Below are positions 25,689-37,745 of a DNA stretch of 64,000 bases, one piece after another. This DNA is from Sapria himalayana. Taxonomy: Eukaryota; Streptophyta; Magnoliopsida; Malpighiales; Rafflesiaceae. The translations under genes were made by a program, and so were the position numbers. The notes beneath the pieces are model-generated. The model did not search any database and had not been told where the DNA came from. It saw only the letters and a program-made list of their open reading frames with translations. The stretch spans positions 1-64,000 of the forward strand of contig JAREIK010018567.1 of the NCBI GenBank assembly GCA_029783825.1, given 5' to 3'. Numbering within the stretch: the stretch's first letter is position 1; every line of letters starts with the position of its first letter.

Positions 25689-27538
25689 AAAATAATTTTT
25701 AAAATTTTTTGAAATGTGAATAACATGTATAATTATATTAATTTTAATAATTATATATCATATAAATTCAAAATAAATAATTTTAATGATAGATATTATA
25801 ATAATGATCAAAAATTAAATTAATAAACTATTATAAATAATATAAATATTAATTAATATATATTTTCATAACACAAAATGATTCAAAATCAAATCAAAAT
25901 ATATTACTAAATAATAATATTTAATTTTTTAAAATTTCCTTCTTTTTATAAGTTTATATTTTTTTTATTAAAATAAATTATTTAAATAATATTTGTCTCA
26001 CTCAAAATTTGTTTTGTAATTAAATTTTCTAAAAAATTAAACTATAAATAATTAAAATGAAGATTTAAAATTATAATAAATAGAAATAAAAATGAGATTT
26101 ATTATTTATTAAGTAGTATATAGCTGTTAAAAGGTTTATGTATCTAGGGGTTTTGGCATTTATGAGCTTACTAATTTAAGTAAGTAAGCATTTAATGATC
26201 TATAGGTTTTATTTAAAAAATAAAATAACAAAAAATTTATTTTTATTATTTTTTCTCATTTTTTAAGGTTATAACCTTTGAAAATATAATAATTTTTAAT
26301 TTTTTTTTCAAAAGTGAGTTCAATATTTAGTTATAATAATCATTAAATTTATATATCATATAAATTCAATATAAACTATTTTATTCATAAATATTCTAAT
26401 AATGATCAAAATATAAATTAATAATCTATTAGTAATAAGATAGATTTCAATTATAATATATTTACAAATCCTAAAATGATTCAGAAGAAAAGCAAAATAT
26501 ATTACTATATAATAATTTTTTGTTTTGAAATTTTTTTTTCTTTGAAAAAGTTTATTTATATTTTTTTGATGAAAAATAATTTATATAAATTATATTTGTC
26601 TGACTCATAATTTATTCTGTAATTTATTATATTTATAAAAATAAACAAATAAATAATTAAAATGAATATTTAAAATTATAATGAAAAAAAATGAGATTTA
26701 TTATTTATTATTTATTATTTAGGCATACCATTTTAATTTAAACTAGATATTTCTCACTAATAATTTATTCTGTAATTAATATTTCTATAAAAATAAACTG
26801 ATAAATATTTAAAATAAAAATTAAAATTATACTGAATAAAATTTAAAATGAGATTTATGATTTATTATTACTGTATACCTGTTTAATAGATTAAGTATTT
26901 AGAGGTTTTTTATTTAGGATTTTAGCGATTTATGTTTTTAGGCTTTTAGTGGTTTATACGTTTTTTAAAAAAAAATAAAATAACAAAAAAAATGTCTATA
27001 ATTTTTTATCATTTTCATAGGTTATATCATTTGAAAATATACTAATATTTAAAATTTTTTGAAATTTTAATACAATATTTGTTATAATAATATTAAAAAT
27101 TATATATCATATAAATTTAATATAAATAATTTTATTGATAGATATTATAATAATGATCAAAAATTAAATTTATAAACTATTAATATTAAGATAGATAATA
27201 ATTAAAAATATTTACAAAATCCAAATTGATTCAAAATTTAAGTAACTTATATTACTTGATAATAATTTTTAATTTTTAAATTTATCCTTATTTTATAAGC
27301 GTATATTTTTATTAGATAAATAATATATTATTTAAATTATATTTGTTCCACTCATAATTTATTTTGTAATAAATATTTCTAAATAAATACACTAATAAAT
27401 AATTAAAATGAATATTTAAAAATATAATAAATAGCAATAAAAATTAGATTTATTAATTATTAAGTAGAATTTAGTAGTTTAATGGTTTATGTATTTAGGA
27501 ATTATGGGGTTTAGGAGTTTACTGCTTTAACTTTATAT

Positions 27539-27546
27539 GCATTTAG
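27539..27546 (+). repeat. Left target-site octamer of hAT copy 2
   Basis: GCATTTAG directly precedes TAGGGCTACTCACGGGA. It is the same octamer in the same monomer position as for copies 1 and 3. The right-hand partner is missing because the 3' end of the element is lost. Confidence 0.85.
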
Positions 27547-27746
27547 TAGGGCTACTCACGGGACTCAGAGATTTGGGACCCGACCCGAAGTCGTCTCAAA
27601 AGAATCGAGACTGAGAAAAATTCGTTGACTTTTACTTTTCCCGTGCCGTTCGGTCACATATTTTTTCTTTTGGGACGATTCCAGATCTTAAGCAATATCC
27701 ATCCCGAGAACCATCTCATCCTAAAAAACCAATACTATAACAAGGA

Positions 27747-27765
27747 ATATATATATATATATATA
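27747..27765. repeat. (TA)n microsatellite in hAT copy 2
   Basis: About nine AT units, at the position equivalent to the longer run in copy 1. Confidence 0.8.
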
Positions 27766-28138
27766 ACATGAAGATGCCACCAATTCTGCTACTGCCCATC
27801 CAATTCCAACGCACCTATTGCTGTTCCGACAAGTTCCAGGCCACTTCACGCCATTCCAACTGTGTAAGATAGGTCCAGCCCTTGTCCGTCGCACTTCTGG
27901 TTGCCTTCACTGTGTCTCAGATGTCACCAGCCTTTTGGTTTGTTTTTCTGACGTGAATTAAGTGATTAATTATTAGTATTATGTGTCTTAGTCATTTTTG
28001 TTGATATTGGTTGCGGTGTTGTGGTTGGTCCGAATGAGTGGGCATAATATCCTATAGTCAGTTTTGTAGAGCTTGCTTGTTTGAAATATTTATATGTATG
28101 TATGCTTAACATATCATATTAATTAATGGCAAATACAG

Positions 28139-30430
28139 ATGGCACAATCCAGCGGTAAACCGAAAATACAATAAATTGAAGATGATCACATCTCAAATGA
28201 TGAAAGTACTGGTAAATTCAATCATCATCCTTTCACGAACTCTCCTATTATTACGGCAGGTTCTTCAATTACAATTGTAAAAGAATGTTAAGGTACATCT
28301 GAACCTCAAGCTCATAAAAAGTATAAGTCTGCTATTTTGAAAAATTATGAGATATTAGTTGATTCAGAGGGAAATGAAACTGGTAGGGGCAGCTTGTATA
28401 TGGTGTAGGAAAGAATACTTGGCAAAAAGTGATCAAGGTACTTCTGGTTTATGGAAATACTTGAAAAAGAGTTGTATGAAATTCCCACATGAAAAAAAAT
28501 TAATAGAAGCTCACAAAGGTAAAGACAAGTCGCAATCTTTGTTGAGTTTCACTAAATGTACTAGTTCAGAGGATAACAAATTAACTTGTTGGAAATTTGA
28601 TCAACAACTAGTTAGGGAGGCTTTGGTGAAAATGATCATAAAAGATGAATTGCCTTTTGTTTTGTTGAGAGGGATGAGTTTAAAGAGTTTTGTGAAGTTA
28701 GTGTCCCTCAAATTAGATTTCCATCTAGGCACTCTATATTGAAGGATTGTTTTTTTTTGTTTGTGAAGAAAAATAAGAAATTATTTGATGGCATATCATC
28801 TCATTGTTGTAGAGTTTCATTAACTACCGACACTTGACTAGCATTCAAAATTTATCTTATTTATGTTTGACTGTTCATTTCATTGATTCGCAAAGGAATG
28901 TGCATAAAAAATTTTGAACTTTTATGTAATTAAAAGTCATTCTGGAGTTAATATTAGAAATTCTATTGAGTTTTGCATGAATGAATAGGGTTTGAGAAAG
29001 TTGATGTTCATTACTATTGACAATGCATCAAATAATGATGTTGCAGTTGAACAATTGAAAAAAATGTTTGTGAGAAAAGTGTTGTACCTTTGAGAGGCGA
29101 GCATCTTCATATGAGATGTCGTGCTCATATCCTAAACTTAATTGTTAGAGATGACATTACAGTAGTTGAGGGTGCTATTCAAAAAATTAGAGGTGTGGTG
29201 AAATATGTGAGGAGCAGTCCTGAAAATTAGATATGTTTAAGTTATGTGTTGAAGAAGAAAACTTGACATATCGATCTTCATTTTAATTAGATTGTCCTAC
29301 AAGATGGAATTAAACTTATTTGATGCTTCAAACTGATATAAAATATCAAAAAGAATTTGATAAGTTGGAGGACAAAGTTATAAGGTTTTTGAAGGAGTTT
29401 GGTTCAAATGTTCCCAATGATAGAGACTGAACAAACGCCAAAATTTTGGCTCATTTATTGAAAACTTTTTATGAGGTAACTTGTAAATTTTTTGGCTCAT
29501 AATATTCTACCTCTAGTGTTTATTTTCTGGAAATTATTCAAATTTTCAAAAAAATTAAGCTTAGTGAATATAGTTGAGATACAATGGTGTCTGAAATGGG
29601 TATGAAAATGAGGCATAAATTCAACAAATATTGGTGTTCTCTTCAGTCAACAAATATTATGCTTTTTGTAGCAGTAGTGTTGGATCCTAGATATAAGCTC
29701 AAATATCTCAAGGTTAAGTACATTTAGCATTATGGAGAGGGATTGGCTAAAAATTTGGTGAAAAAGGGTATAAATGCTTTAAATGAGATGATGGATGATT
29801 ATAAAGATTTAAATGAAGATGAATCAAAAGAGATGATTTCTCTTCTATTGTGTTGAAGAAAAATGATGATTTCTTTGATGGTAGTGATACTTATGTTGAT
29901 GATTTTTTTTGTTGAATTGGAGAAAGAACAAGATGTTGCAGCTTTGGAAGAGTTGGATAGGTACTTGGAGGACAAACTTAAAAAAAATATAATTGATTTT
30001 GATGTCCTAAACTGGTGGAAGGTAAATGAGGTTAGGTATCCTTCTTTGTCAAATGTACCAAGGGATGTTTTATCTATACAAGCATCTACTGTTGCCTACG
30101 AATCTATATTTAGCACTTGGGAAAGAACTTTAGATAAATTCAGGAGTTCTTTAACACCTATTACAGCTGAACTTCTCATATGTCGACAAGATTAGTTGAG
30201 AAGCTCAAACAAACTTATTGAAATTGAAGAATTAGTTTAAGACGTTGATGGTAATGAATCAGGTTAGTATACAAATCTTGTAAATTTTAATTTCACTTTT
30301 ACTTATTTTATTAATTCAATTTAATAAAAATATGGTTCAATTATAATTTTGATAGGGGTCACAAGATCCAAATATTTTTCCAACTATAGTTGGCCAACTA
30401 AATTTGGAATGGGTGTATTATATTTTATAA
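28139..30430 (+). pseudogene. hAT transposase pseudogene, copy 2
   Basis: The gene is collinear with copy 1 from MAQSSGK to the last exon. It keeps the two early stops of copy 1 (CAATAA near 28172 and GTTAAGG near 28289). It has an extra G near 28388 that throws the BED finger (CIWCRKEYLAK, GTSGLWKYLKKSC) into another frame, a one-base loss in the CCTTTTGTTTTG run near 28655, and a one-base loss after the first catalytic Asp codon (28829-28831), which creates a TGA. This copy best preserves the catalytic residues: Asp in LTTDT, Asp in TIDNASNND (29019) and Glu in AYESIFST (about 30100). The dimerisation region VLNWWKVNEVRYPSL and RTLDKFRSSLTPITAE is readable at 29990-30195. It then ends in an in-frame TAG where copy 1 has Trp. 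Confidence 0.9.
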
Positions 30431-30591
30431 GGTAATATTTTGTTTTTTATTACTCTTTAATCTTAAAATTTATGTCTACATGATTATGACATTTTCATCT
30501 ATGGTTATCCTTCTACTATGAGGAAGAAATGAGAGGATTTGTAGAAGATATAATTAATTGTGTTTGGATTTTCATTGTTGTTCTGGGATGA

Positions 30592-30619
30592 AGCTCATAA
30601 ATCTATAGATTTATGAGCT
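30592..30619. repeat. Perfect 28-bp palindrome at the breakpoint
   Basis: A perfect inverted repeat with no spacer begins at the last base matching the transposon. Its left arm is AGCTCATAAATCTA and the centre is CTATAG. AGCTCATAAATC is the reverse complement of the GATTTATGAGCT-like part of the satellite G-containing segment, so the palindrome looks like a fold-back of satellite sequence. Confidence 0.9.
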
Positions 30620-30890
30620 CATAAATCCCGAAACCTATAGATAATAACTTTTTAACAGCTATAGATATAACTTTCATTGTGTAGAAGATATAACTTTTTT
30701 GTAATTTCATTTTTAAAATAAAACCTATAGATATAACTTTTTAACAGCTATAGATAATAAATCTATAGATTTTCATTGTGTAGAAGATATAACTTTTTGT
30801 AATTTCATTTTTAAAATAAAACCTATAGATATTAAATGCTTACTTACTTAAATAAAGTAAGCTCATAAATCCCGAAACCGATAAATTCAT
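30592..30890. other. Scrambled junction between hAT copy 2 and inverted satellite
   Basis: Short pieces of transposon and inverted satellite alternate here. AGCTCATAAATCCCGAAACC occurs at 30616-30635 and 30860-30879. CTTTTTAACAGCTATAGAT occurs at 30648-30666 and 30737-30755, with a variant at about 30895. A 60-65 bp piece beginning TTTCATTGTGTAGAAGATAT occurs at 30672-30736 and 30771-30832. That piece joins transposon words (TTTTCATTGT and GTAGAAGATATAA, both just upstream in copy 2) to reverse-oriented satellite (TTTTAAAATAAAACCTATAG). The result is a near-tandem duplication with a 99-bp offset. The pattern resembles repair with repeated template switching. Confidence 0.8.
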
Positions 30891-33800
30891 AAACCTTTTA
30901 ACAGCTATATACTACTTAATAAATAATAAATCTCATTTTTATTTCTAATTATTATAATTTTAAATATTAATTTTAATTATTTATAGTTAAATTTTTTAGA
31001 AAAATTAATTACAAAATAAAGTTCAAGTGAGACAAATATTATTTAAATAATTTATTTTAATAAAAAAAAATATAAGGTTATAAAAAGAAGGAAATTTTAA
31101 AAAATTAAATATTATTATTTAGTAATATATTTTGATTTGATTTTGAATCATTGTGTTATGTAAATATATTTTAATTAATATTTATATTATTAATGATAGT
31201 TTATTAATTTAATTTTTGATCATTATTATAATATCTATCATTAAAATTATTTATATTGAATTTATATGATATTTGATTAGTAATATTAAGATAATTATAC
31301 ATTGTATTCACATTTCAAAAAATTTTAAAAATTATTTTATTTTCAACGGTTATAACCTTTGAAAATCAGAAAAAATCAAAAATAGAATTTTAAATTTTTA
31401 TTATATAAATAAATCATATAAACCATTAAATGCTTAAAAACATAAATTACTAGACTCCTAAAAGACAAAACTCCTAAATAATCAAACCATTAAACCTGTA
31501 TACAACATATAAAAATCATAAATCTCATTTTAATTTGTATTCATTATAATTTTTAATATTCATTTTAATTATTTATTAGTTTATTTTTTATAGAAATATT
31601 CATCACAAAATAAATAATGAGTGAGACAAATATAATTTTAATAATTTATTTTTAATCAAAAAAAAAAGCTTATATAAAGAAGTAAAATTTAAAAACAACA
31701 AATTATTATTTAGTAATATATTTTGCTTTGATTTTGAATCGATATATATAAGTTTTGCAATTATATTTTAATTGCTATCAATCTTATTAAGAATAGTTTA
31801 TTAATTTATTATTTGATCAATTTTATAAATCTAACAATAAAATTACTTATATTGAATTTAAATGCCTTATAATTATTAAGATTATTATAACGAAATATTA
31901 TATTTACATTTGAAAAAAATTTAAAAATTATTATATTTTCAAAGGTTATAACCTTCAAAAATGATAAAAAATCACAAAAATAATTTTTTTATTATTTTAT
32001 TATTTAAATAAAACTTATAAACCACTAAATGCCTAAACATTTAAATCTCTAGACTACTAAACCCCAAAACCCCCTAAATACTTAAACCATTAAACCTATA
32101 TAACCTAAATAATAAATAATAAATCTCATTTTTATTTGTATTCATTATTTTTTAAATATTCATTTTAATTTTTTTTAGTTTATTTTTATAGGAATAATAA
32201 TTACAAAATAAATAATGAGTGAGACATATATAATTTAAATAAATTATTTTTTATGAAAAAAAATATAAGCTTATAAAAATAAACAAAATTTCAAAAATTT
32301 AAAATTTTATTTAGTAATATAATTTACTTTGATTTTGAATAATTTTGGGTTTTGCAAATTTATTTTAATTAATATCTATCTTATTATTAATAGTTTATTA
32401 ATTTATTTTTTGATCATTTTTATAATATATATTAATACATTTTTTTAAATTGAATCAAAGACAAATATAATTTTTAAGATTATTATAACTAAGTATTGTA
32501 TTCATATTTTATAACTATTAAAAAATTATTATATTTTAAAAATTATAACATTTGAAAATCAAGAAAATTCATAAAAATTTCTTTTTTGTTATTTCTTTGA
32601 TTAAATAAAACCTATAAACACCTAAATGTGTAAACATATATATCAATAAACTCATTAACCCCAAAACCACAAAAAACTTAAACAATTAAATAGTTATACA
32701 CTAAATAATAAATCTTAAATCTCATTTTTATTAGTATTCATTATAATTTTAAATATACATTTTAATTATTTATTAGTTTATTTTTATAGAAATATAAATT
32801 AAAAATTAAATTATTAGTTAGACAGATATAATTTAAATATTTTATTTTTCATCAAAAAAATATATAGGCTATAAATTGATACAAAAATTTAAAAATTTAA
32901 AATTAATATTTCCTAAAATATTTCACTTTGATTTATAATAATTTTAGGATTTTAAAATATATTTTAGACAATATTTATCTTATTAATAATTGTTTATTAC
33001 ATTTATATGATCATTATTATAATATATATCAATAAAATAGTTTATATTGAATTTATATGATATATAATTATTATGATTATTATTACTTCATAATATATTC
33101 ACTTTTCAAAAAAAAATTATAAATTATTATATTTTTAAAGGTTATAACATTCAAAAATGAGAACAAATAAAAAAATAAATTTTTTGTTATTTTATTTTTT
33201 ATATAAAACCTATAAACCACTAAATGACTAAATTTTAAAATGATTAAACTTCTAAACCCCGAAGCCCTTAAATACTTAAAACATTAAATTAGTATAATCC
33301 AAATAATAAATCATAAATCTAGTTTTTATTAGTATTCATTATAATTTTTAATATTCATTTTAATTATTTATCAGTTTATTTTTATAGAATTATTAATTAC
33401 AAAATAAATTATTTGTGCGACATATATAGTTTAAATAATTTATTTTAATTAAAAAAAGCTTATAAAAAAGGCAACTTTTTAAAAATAAATAATTATTATT
33501 TTGTAATATATCTTATTTTGATTTTGAATCATTTTAGATTTTACAATTATATTTTAATTTATATCATTCTTATAAATACTAGTTTATTAATTTATTTATT
33601 GATCATTATTATAATATCTATCAATAAAATTATTTATATTGAGTTTACATTATATATAATTATTAAGATTATTATAACTAAATATTATATTCACATTTAA
33701 AAAAAATTAAAAATTATTATATTTTCAAAGGTTATAAACTTCAAAAATTAAAAAAAAAATCAAAAAATTAAATTTTTTATTTTTTCATTCTTTAAATAAA

Positions 33801-36800
33801 AACTATAAATCACAAAAGGACTAAAAAATTAAATCACTAAACTTCTAAACCACAAAACACTTAAATACTTAAACAATTAAACCGGTATATCCAGAATAAT
33901 AAATAATAAATCTCAATTTTATTTGTATTCATTATAATTCTAAATATTCATTTTAATTATTTATTAGTTTATTATTATAGAATTATAAAATACAAAATAA
34001 ATTATGAGTAAGACAAATATAATTTAAATAATTTATTTTTAATTAACAAAAATATAAACTTATAAAAAAATCAAAACATTAAAAAAAATTATTATTTAGT
34101 AATATATTTTACTTTGATTTGAATAAATTTAGATTTTGCAAATACTTTTTAAATAATATCTATTATATTAATAATAGTTTATTAATATATTTTTTGATCA
34201 TTATTATAATATCTAGCATTGTGATTATTTATATTGAATTTAAATGACTTATATTTATGAAGATTATTATAAATAAATATTATATTTACATTAGAAAAAA
34301 ATTTAAAAATTATTATATTTTCAAAGGATGTAACCTTCAAAAATTAGAAAATATAAAAAAAATAAGTTTTATGTTATATCATTGTTTAAATAAAACTTAT
34401 AAACCACTAAATCTCTAAACACTTAAATCTCTAAACTTTTTAACAAAAAAACCCCTAAATACATAAACCTTTAAACTCGTAAACCTTAATTATAATTTAA
34501 ATAATTTATTAAAATATTAATTACAAAATAAATTATGAGTGATACAAATTTAATTTAAATAATTTATTTTTCGTCAAAAAAAATATAGGCTTATAAAAAG
34601 AAGAAAAAACAAAAAAACAAAAATTATTATTTAGTAATAAATTTTACTTGGATTTTGAATAATTTTAGGTTTTGAAATTATATTTTAATTTATTTCTATC
34701 ATATTAATAATAGCATATTAATTTATTTTTTGATAATTGTTTTAATATCTAACAATAAAATTCATTATATTTTGTTTCTATTATATATAATTATAATGCT
34801 TAGTATTACAAAATATTGTATTTACGTTTTTAAAAAATTTTAAAATTATTATATTTTCCAAGGTTATAACCTTTGAAAATGTGAGAAAATATCAAAAGTA
34901 ATTTTTTTGTTAATTCATTGTTTAAATAAATCCTATAAACCACTAAATGCCTAAACACTTAAATCAATAACTCCTAAATCTCTAAAACTTTATAAAGATA
35001 ATCCTTTTAAACTAGTATACCCTAAATAATAAATCTCAAGATTATATTTTTCATTATAATTTAAAATATTTATTTTAATGATTTATTTGTTTATTTTTAT
35101 ATAAATATTAATTACAAAATAAATTATGAGTTAGAAAAATATAATTTAAATAAATTATTTTTCATCAAAAAATATACATAAACTTATAAAAAGAATAAAA
35201 AAATTAAAAACTAAAATTTATTATATGGTAATATATTTTGCTCTCCTTCTGAATCAGTTAGGTTTTGTAATTATATTTTAATTGATATCTATCTTATTAA
35301 TAATTGTTTATTAATTTATTTTTTGATCATTATTAGAATATTTATCAATAAAATTGAAAATATTGAATTTAAATAATATATAAATATAATGATTATTATA
35401 ACTAAATATTGAATTCACTTTTGAAAAAAATTTAAAAATTATTATATTTTCAAAGGTTATAACCTTTGGAAATATGGGAAAATAATAAAAATAAATTTTG
35501 GGTTATTTTATTTTTTATATAAAACCTATAAACCACTAAATGCATACACAGTTATATCAGTAAACTACTAAACACCGTAATGCCTAAATACATAAACCAT
35601 TAAACCACTATATACTACTAAATAATTAATAAATTTAAATTTTATTTCAATTTATTCTTATTTTAAATATTCATTTTAATTATTTATTAGTTTATTTTTA
35701 TAGATATTTTTATTACAAAATAAATTAAGAGTGCGACACATATAATTTAAATAATTTATTTTTAATCAAAAAATATATATACGCTTTTAAAAGAAGTAAA
35801 AATTTAAAAATTAAAAATTATTATCCATTAATATTTTTTACTTTAATTTTGAATCAATTTGGGTTTTATAAATATTTTTTAATTAATATCAAACTTTTTT
35901 ATTAATAGTTTATTAATTTAAATTTTGATCATTATTATATTATCTATCAATAAAATTATTTATATTGAATTTATATGATATATAATTATTAAGATCATTA
36001 TAACTAAATATTGTATTCACATTTAAAAAAATTTTAAATATTATTATATTTTCAAAGGTTATAACCTATGAAAATGAGTAAATATTACCAATTTTGTTTA
36101 GTTATTTTATTGTAACCTATAAACCACTAAATGCCTAAAAACATAAATTTCTAAACTCCTAAATTACAAAATCTATAAATACTTAAACCATTAAATAGGT
36201 GTACATTAATAAAAAATCATAAATCTCAATTTAATTTTAATAAAGTATAATTTTAAATTTTTATTTTAATTATTTATAAGTTTACTTTTATAGAAATATT
36301 AATTACAAAATAAATTATTAGTGGGACATATCTAATTTAAATAATTTTTTTTATCAAAAAAAATATATATCCTTATAAAAAGAGGCAAAAATTTTAAAAC
36401 AAAAATTTATTATTTAGTAATATATTTTATTTTTATTTTGAATCATTTTAGATCTTGCAATTATATTTTAATTTATATCATTCTTATTAATAATAGTTTA
36501 TTAATTTTTTATTGATCATTATTATAATATCTATTAATAAAATTATTTATATTGAGTTTACATTATATATAATTATTAAAATTATTATTACTAAATATTA
36601 TATTCACATTTAAAAAAATTAAAAATTATTATATTTTCAAAGGTTATAACCTTCAAAAATTAAAAAAAAATCAATAAATTAAAATTTTTATTTTTTCATT
36701 CTTTAAATAAAAACTATAAATCACTTAAGGCCTAAACACTTAAATCACTAAACCCCAAAATTCCTAAATACTTAAACCATAAAACTAGTATATCCTGAAT

Positions 36801-37587
36801 AATAAATCTTTATTATATTTGTATTCATTATAATTTTAAATATTCATTTTAATTATTTATTAGTTTATTTTTATAGAATTATAAATTGAAAATAAATTAT
36901 GAGGAAGACAAATATAATTTAAATAATTTACTTTTAATAACAAAAAATATAAAATTATAAAAAGTTGCAAACCATCAAAGAAAGTATTATTTGTAATATA
37001 TTTTACTTTGATTTTGAATAAATTTACATTTTCCAAATATATTTAAAATAATATCTATTGTATTAAAAATAGATTATTAATTTATTTTTTGATCATTAAT
37101 ATAATATATTTCAATATAATTGTTTATATTGAATTTATATGATATATAATTATTAAGATTATTATAACTAAATATAGTATTCACATATAAAAAAAATTTA
37201 AAAATTGTCATATTTTCAAAGTTTATAACCTTCAAAAATGAGAAAAAATAACAAAAATAAATTATTTGTTATATCATTCATTAAATAAAACTTATAAACC
37301 ATTAAATACCTAAACACATAAATCTGTAAACTCCTAAACCCCGAAGCCCCTAAATACCTAAACCTTTGAACTCGTAAACCTTAAATATAATTTAAATAAT
37401 ATATTGAAATATTAATTACAAAATAAATTATGAGTGATACAAATATAATTTAAAATATTTATTTTTCATCCAAAAAATATATAAGCTTATAAAAAGAAGC
37501 AAAAACTAAAAAACAAAAATTATTATTTAGTAATAAATTTTACTTAAATTTTGAATAATTTTAGGTTTTGCAATTATATTTTAATTT
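30891..37587 (-). repeat. A+T-rich satellite array, inverted block
   Basis: The same satellite in opposite orientation: the body reads TTGATCATTATTATAATATC and AATTATTTATATTGAATTT instead of its complement. Cores lie near 31348, 31944, 32541, 33140, 33732, 34328, 34862, 35456, 36058, 36644 and 37230. Read on the minus strand, the last monomers (32541, 31944, 31348) are the same variants in the same order as 361, 948, 1534 and 16757, 17357, 17895. For example, the complement of ATATGAATACAATACTTAG lies near 32500 and that of AGTCTAGAGATTTAAATG near 32045. The block is therefore an inverted higher-order-repeat segment. Type-C monomer marks occur near 34495 and 37385. No gene is seen. Confidence 0.92.
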
Positions 37588-37687
37588 AGGTGTTTTGTGG
37601 TTTATGAGTTTAGTGATTTAATTGTTTAGACCTTTAGTGATTTATAGTTTTTATTTAAAGAATAAAAAAATTAAAAATTTAATTTTT

Positions 37688-37745
37688 GATTTTTTTTGAT
37701 TTTTTTTGATTTTTTTGATTTTTTTTGATTTTTTTTGATTTTTTT
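37688..37745 (+). repeat. (GATTTTTTTT)n decamer run
   Basis: Six successive units of GA plus a T run, with starts at 37688, 37698, 37708, 37717, 37727 and 37737, lie just before a satellite core. Homologous monomers (for example near 53510 and 60700) have only one or two such steps. Confidence 0.85.

Larger units (their letters stand above)
16097..27546 (+). repeat. A+T-rich satellite array, block 2 (+ orientation)
   Basis: The same satellite continues. Cores lie near 16757, 17357, 17895, 18491, 19018, 20171, 20910, 21499, 22126, 22660, 23245, 24171, 24910, 25670, 26267 and 27020. The first monomers repeat the order seen at 361-2124: the private string ATATGAATACAATACTTAG occurs near 400 and 16800, and AGTCTAGAGATTTAAATG near 846 and 17256. 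The higher-order period is therefore about 16.4 kb at this end. Junction deletions remove the core near 16145, 19670 and 23715. The last monomer (core at 27020) matches those just upstream of hAT copies 1 and 3. No gene is seen. Confidence 0.92.
27547..30591 (+). mobile_element. hAT-superfamily DNA transposon, copy 2 (3' end truncated)
   Basis: The left terminus is clean (TAGGGCTACTCACGGGA). The subterminal region, (TA)n tract, leader and transposase gene are collinear with copy 1. Homology stops after TTCTGGGATGA at about 30591, where copies 1 and 3 continue for another 640 bp or so to their right ends. At that point the sequence enters a rearranged junction and then inverted satellite, so the right terminal repeat and second target duplication are gone. 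With only one end it could not be mobilised. Confidence 0.9.
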
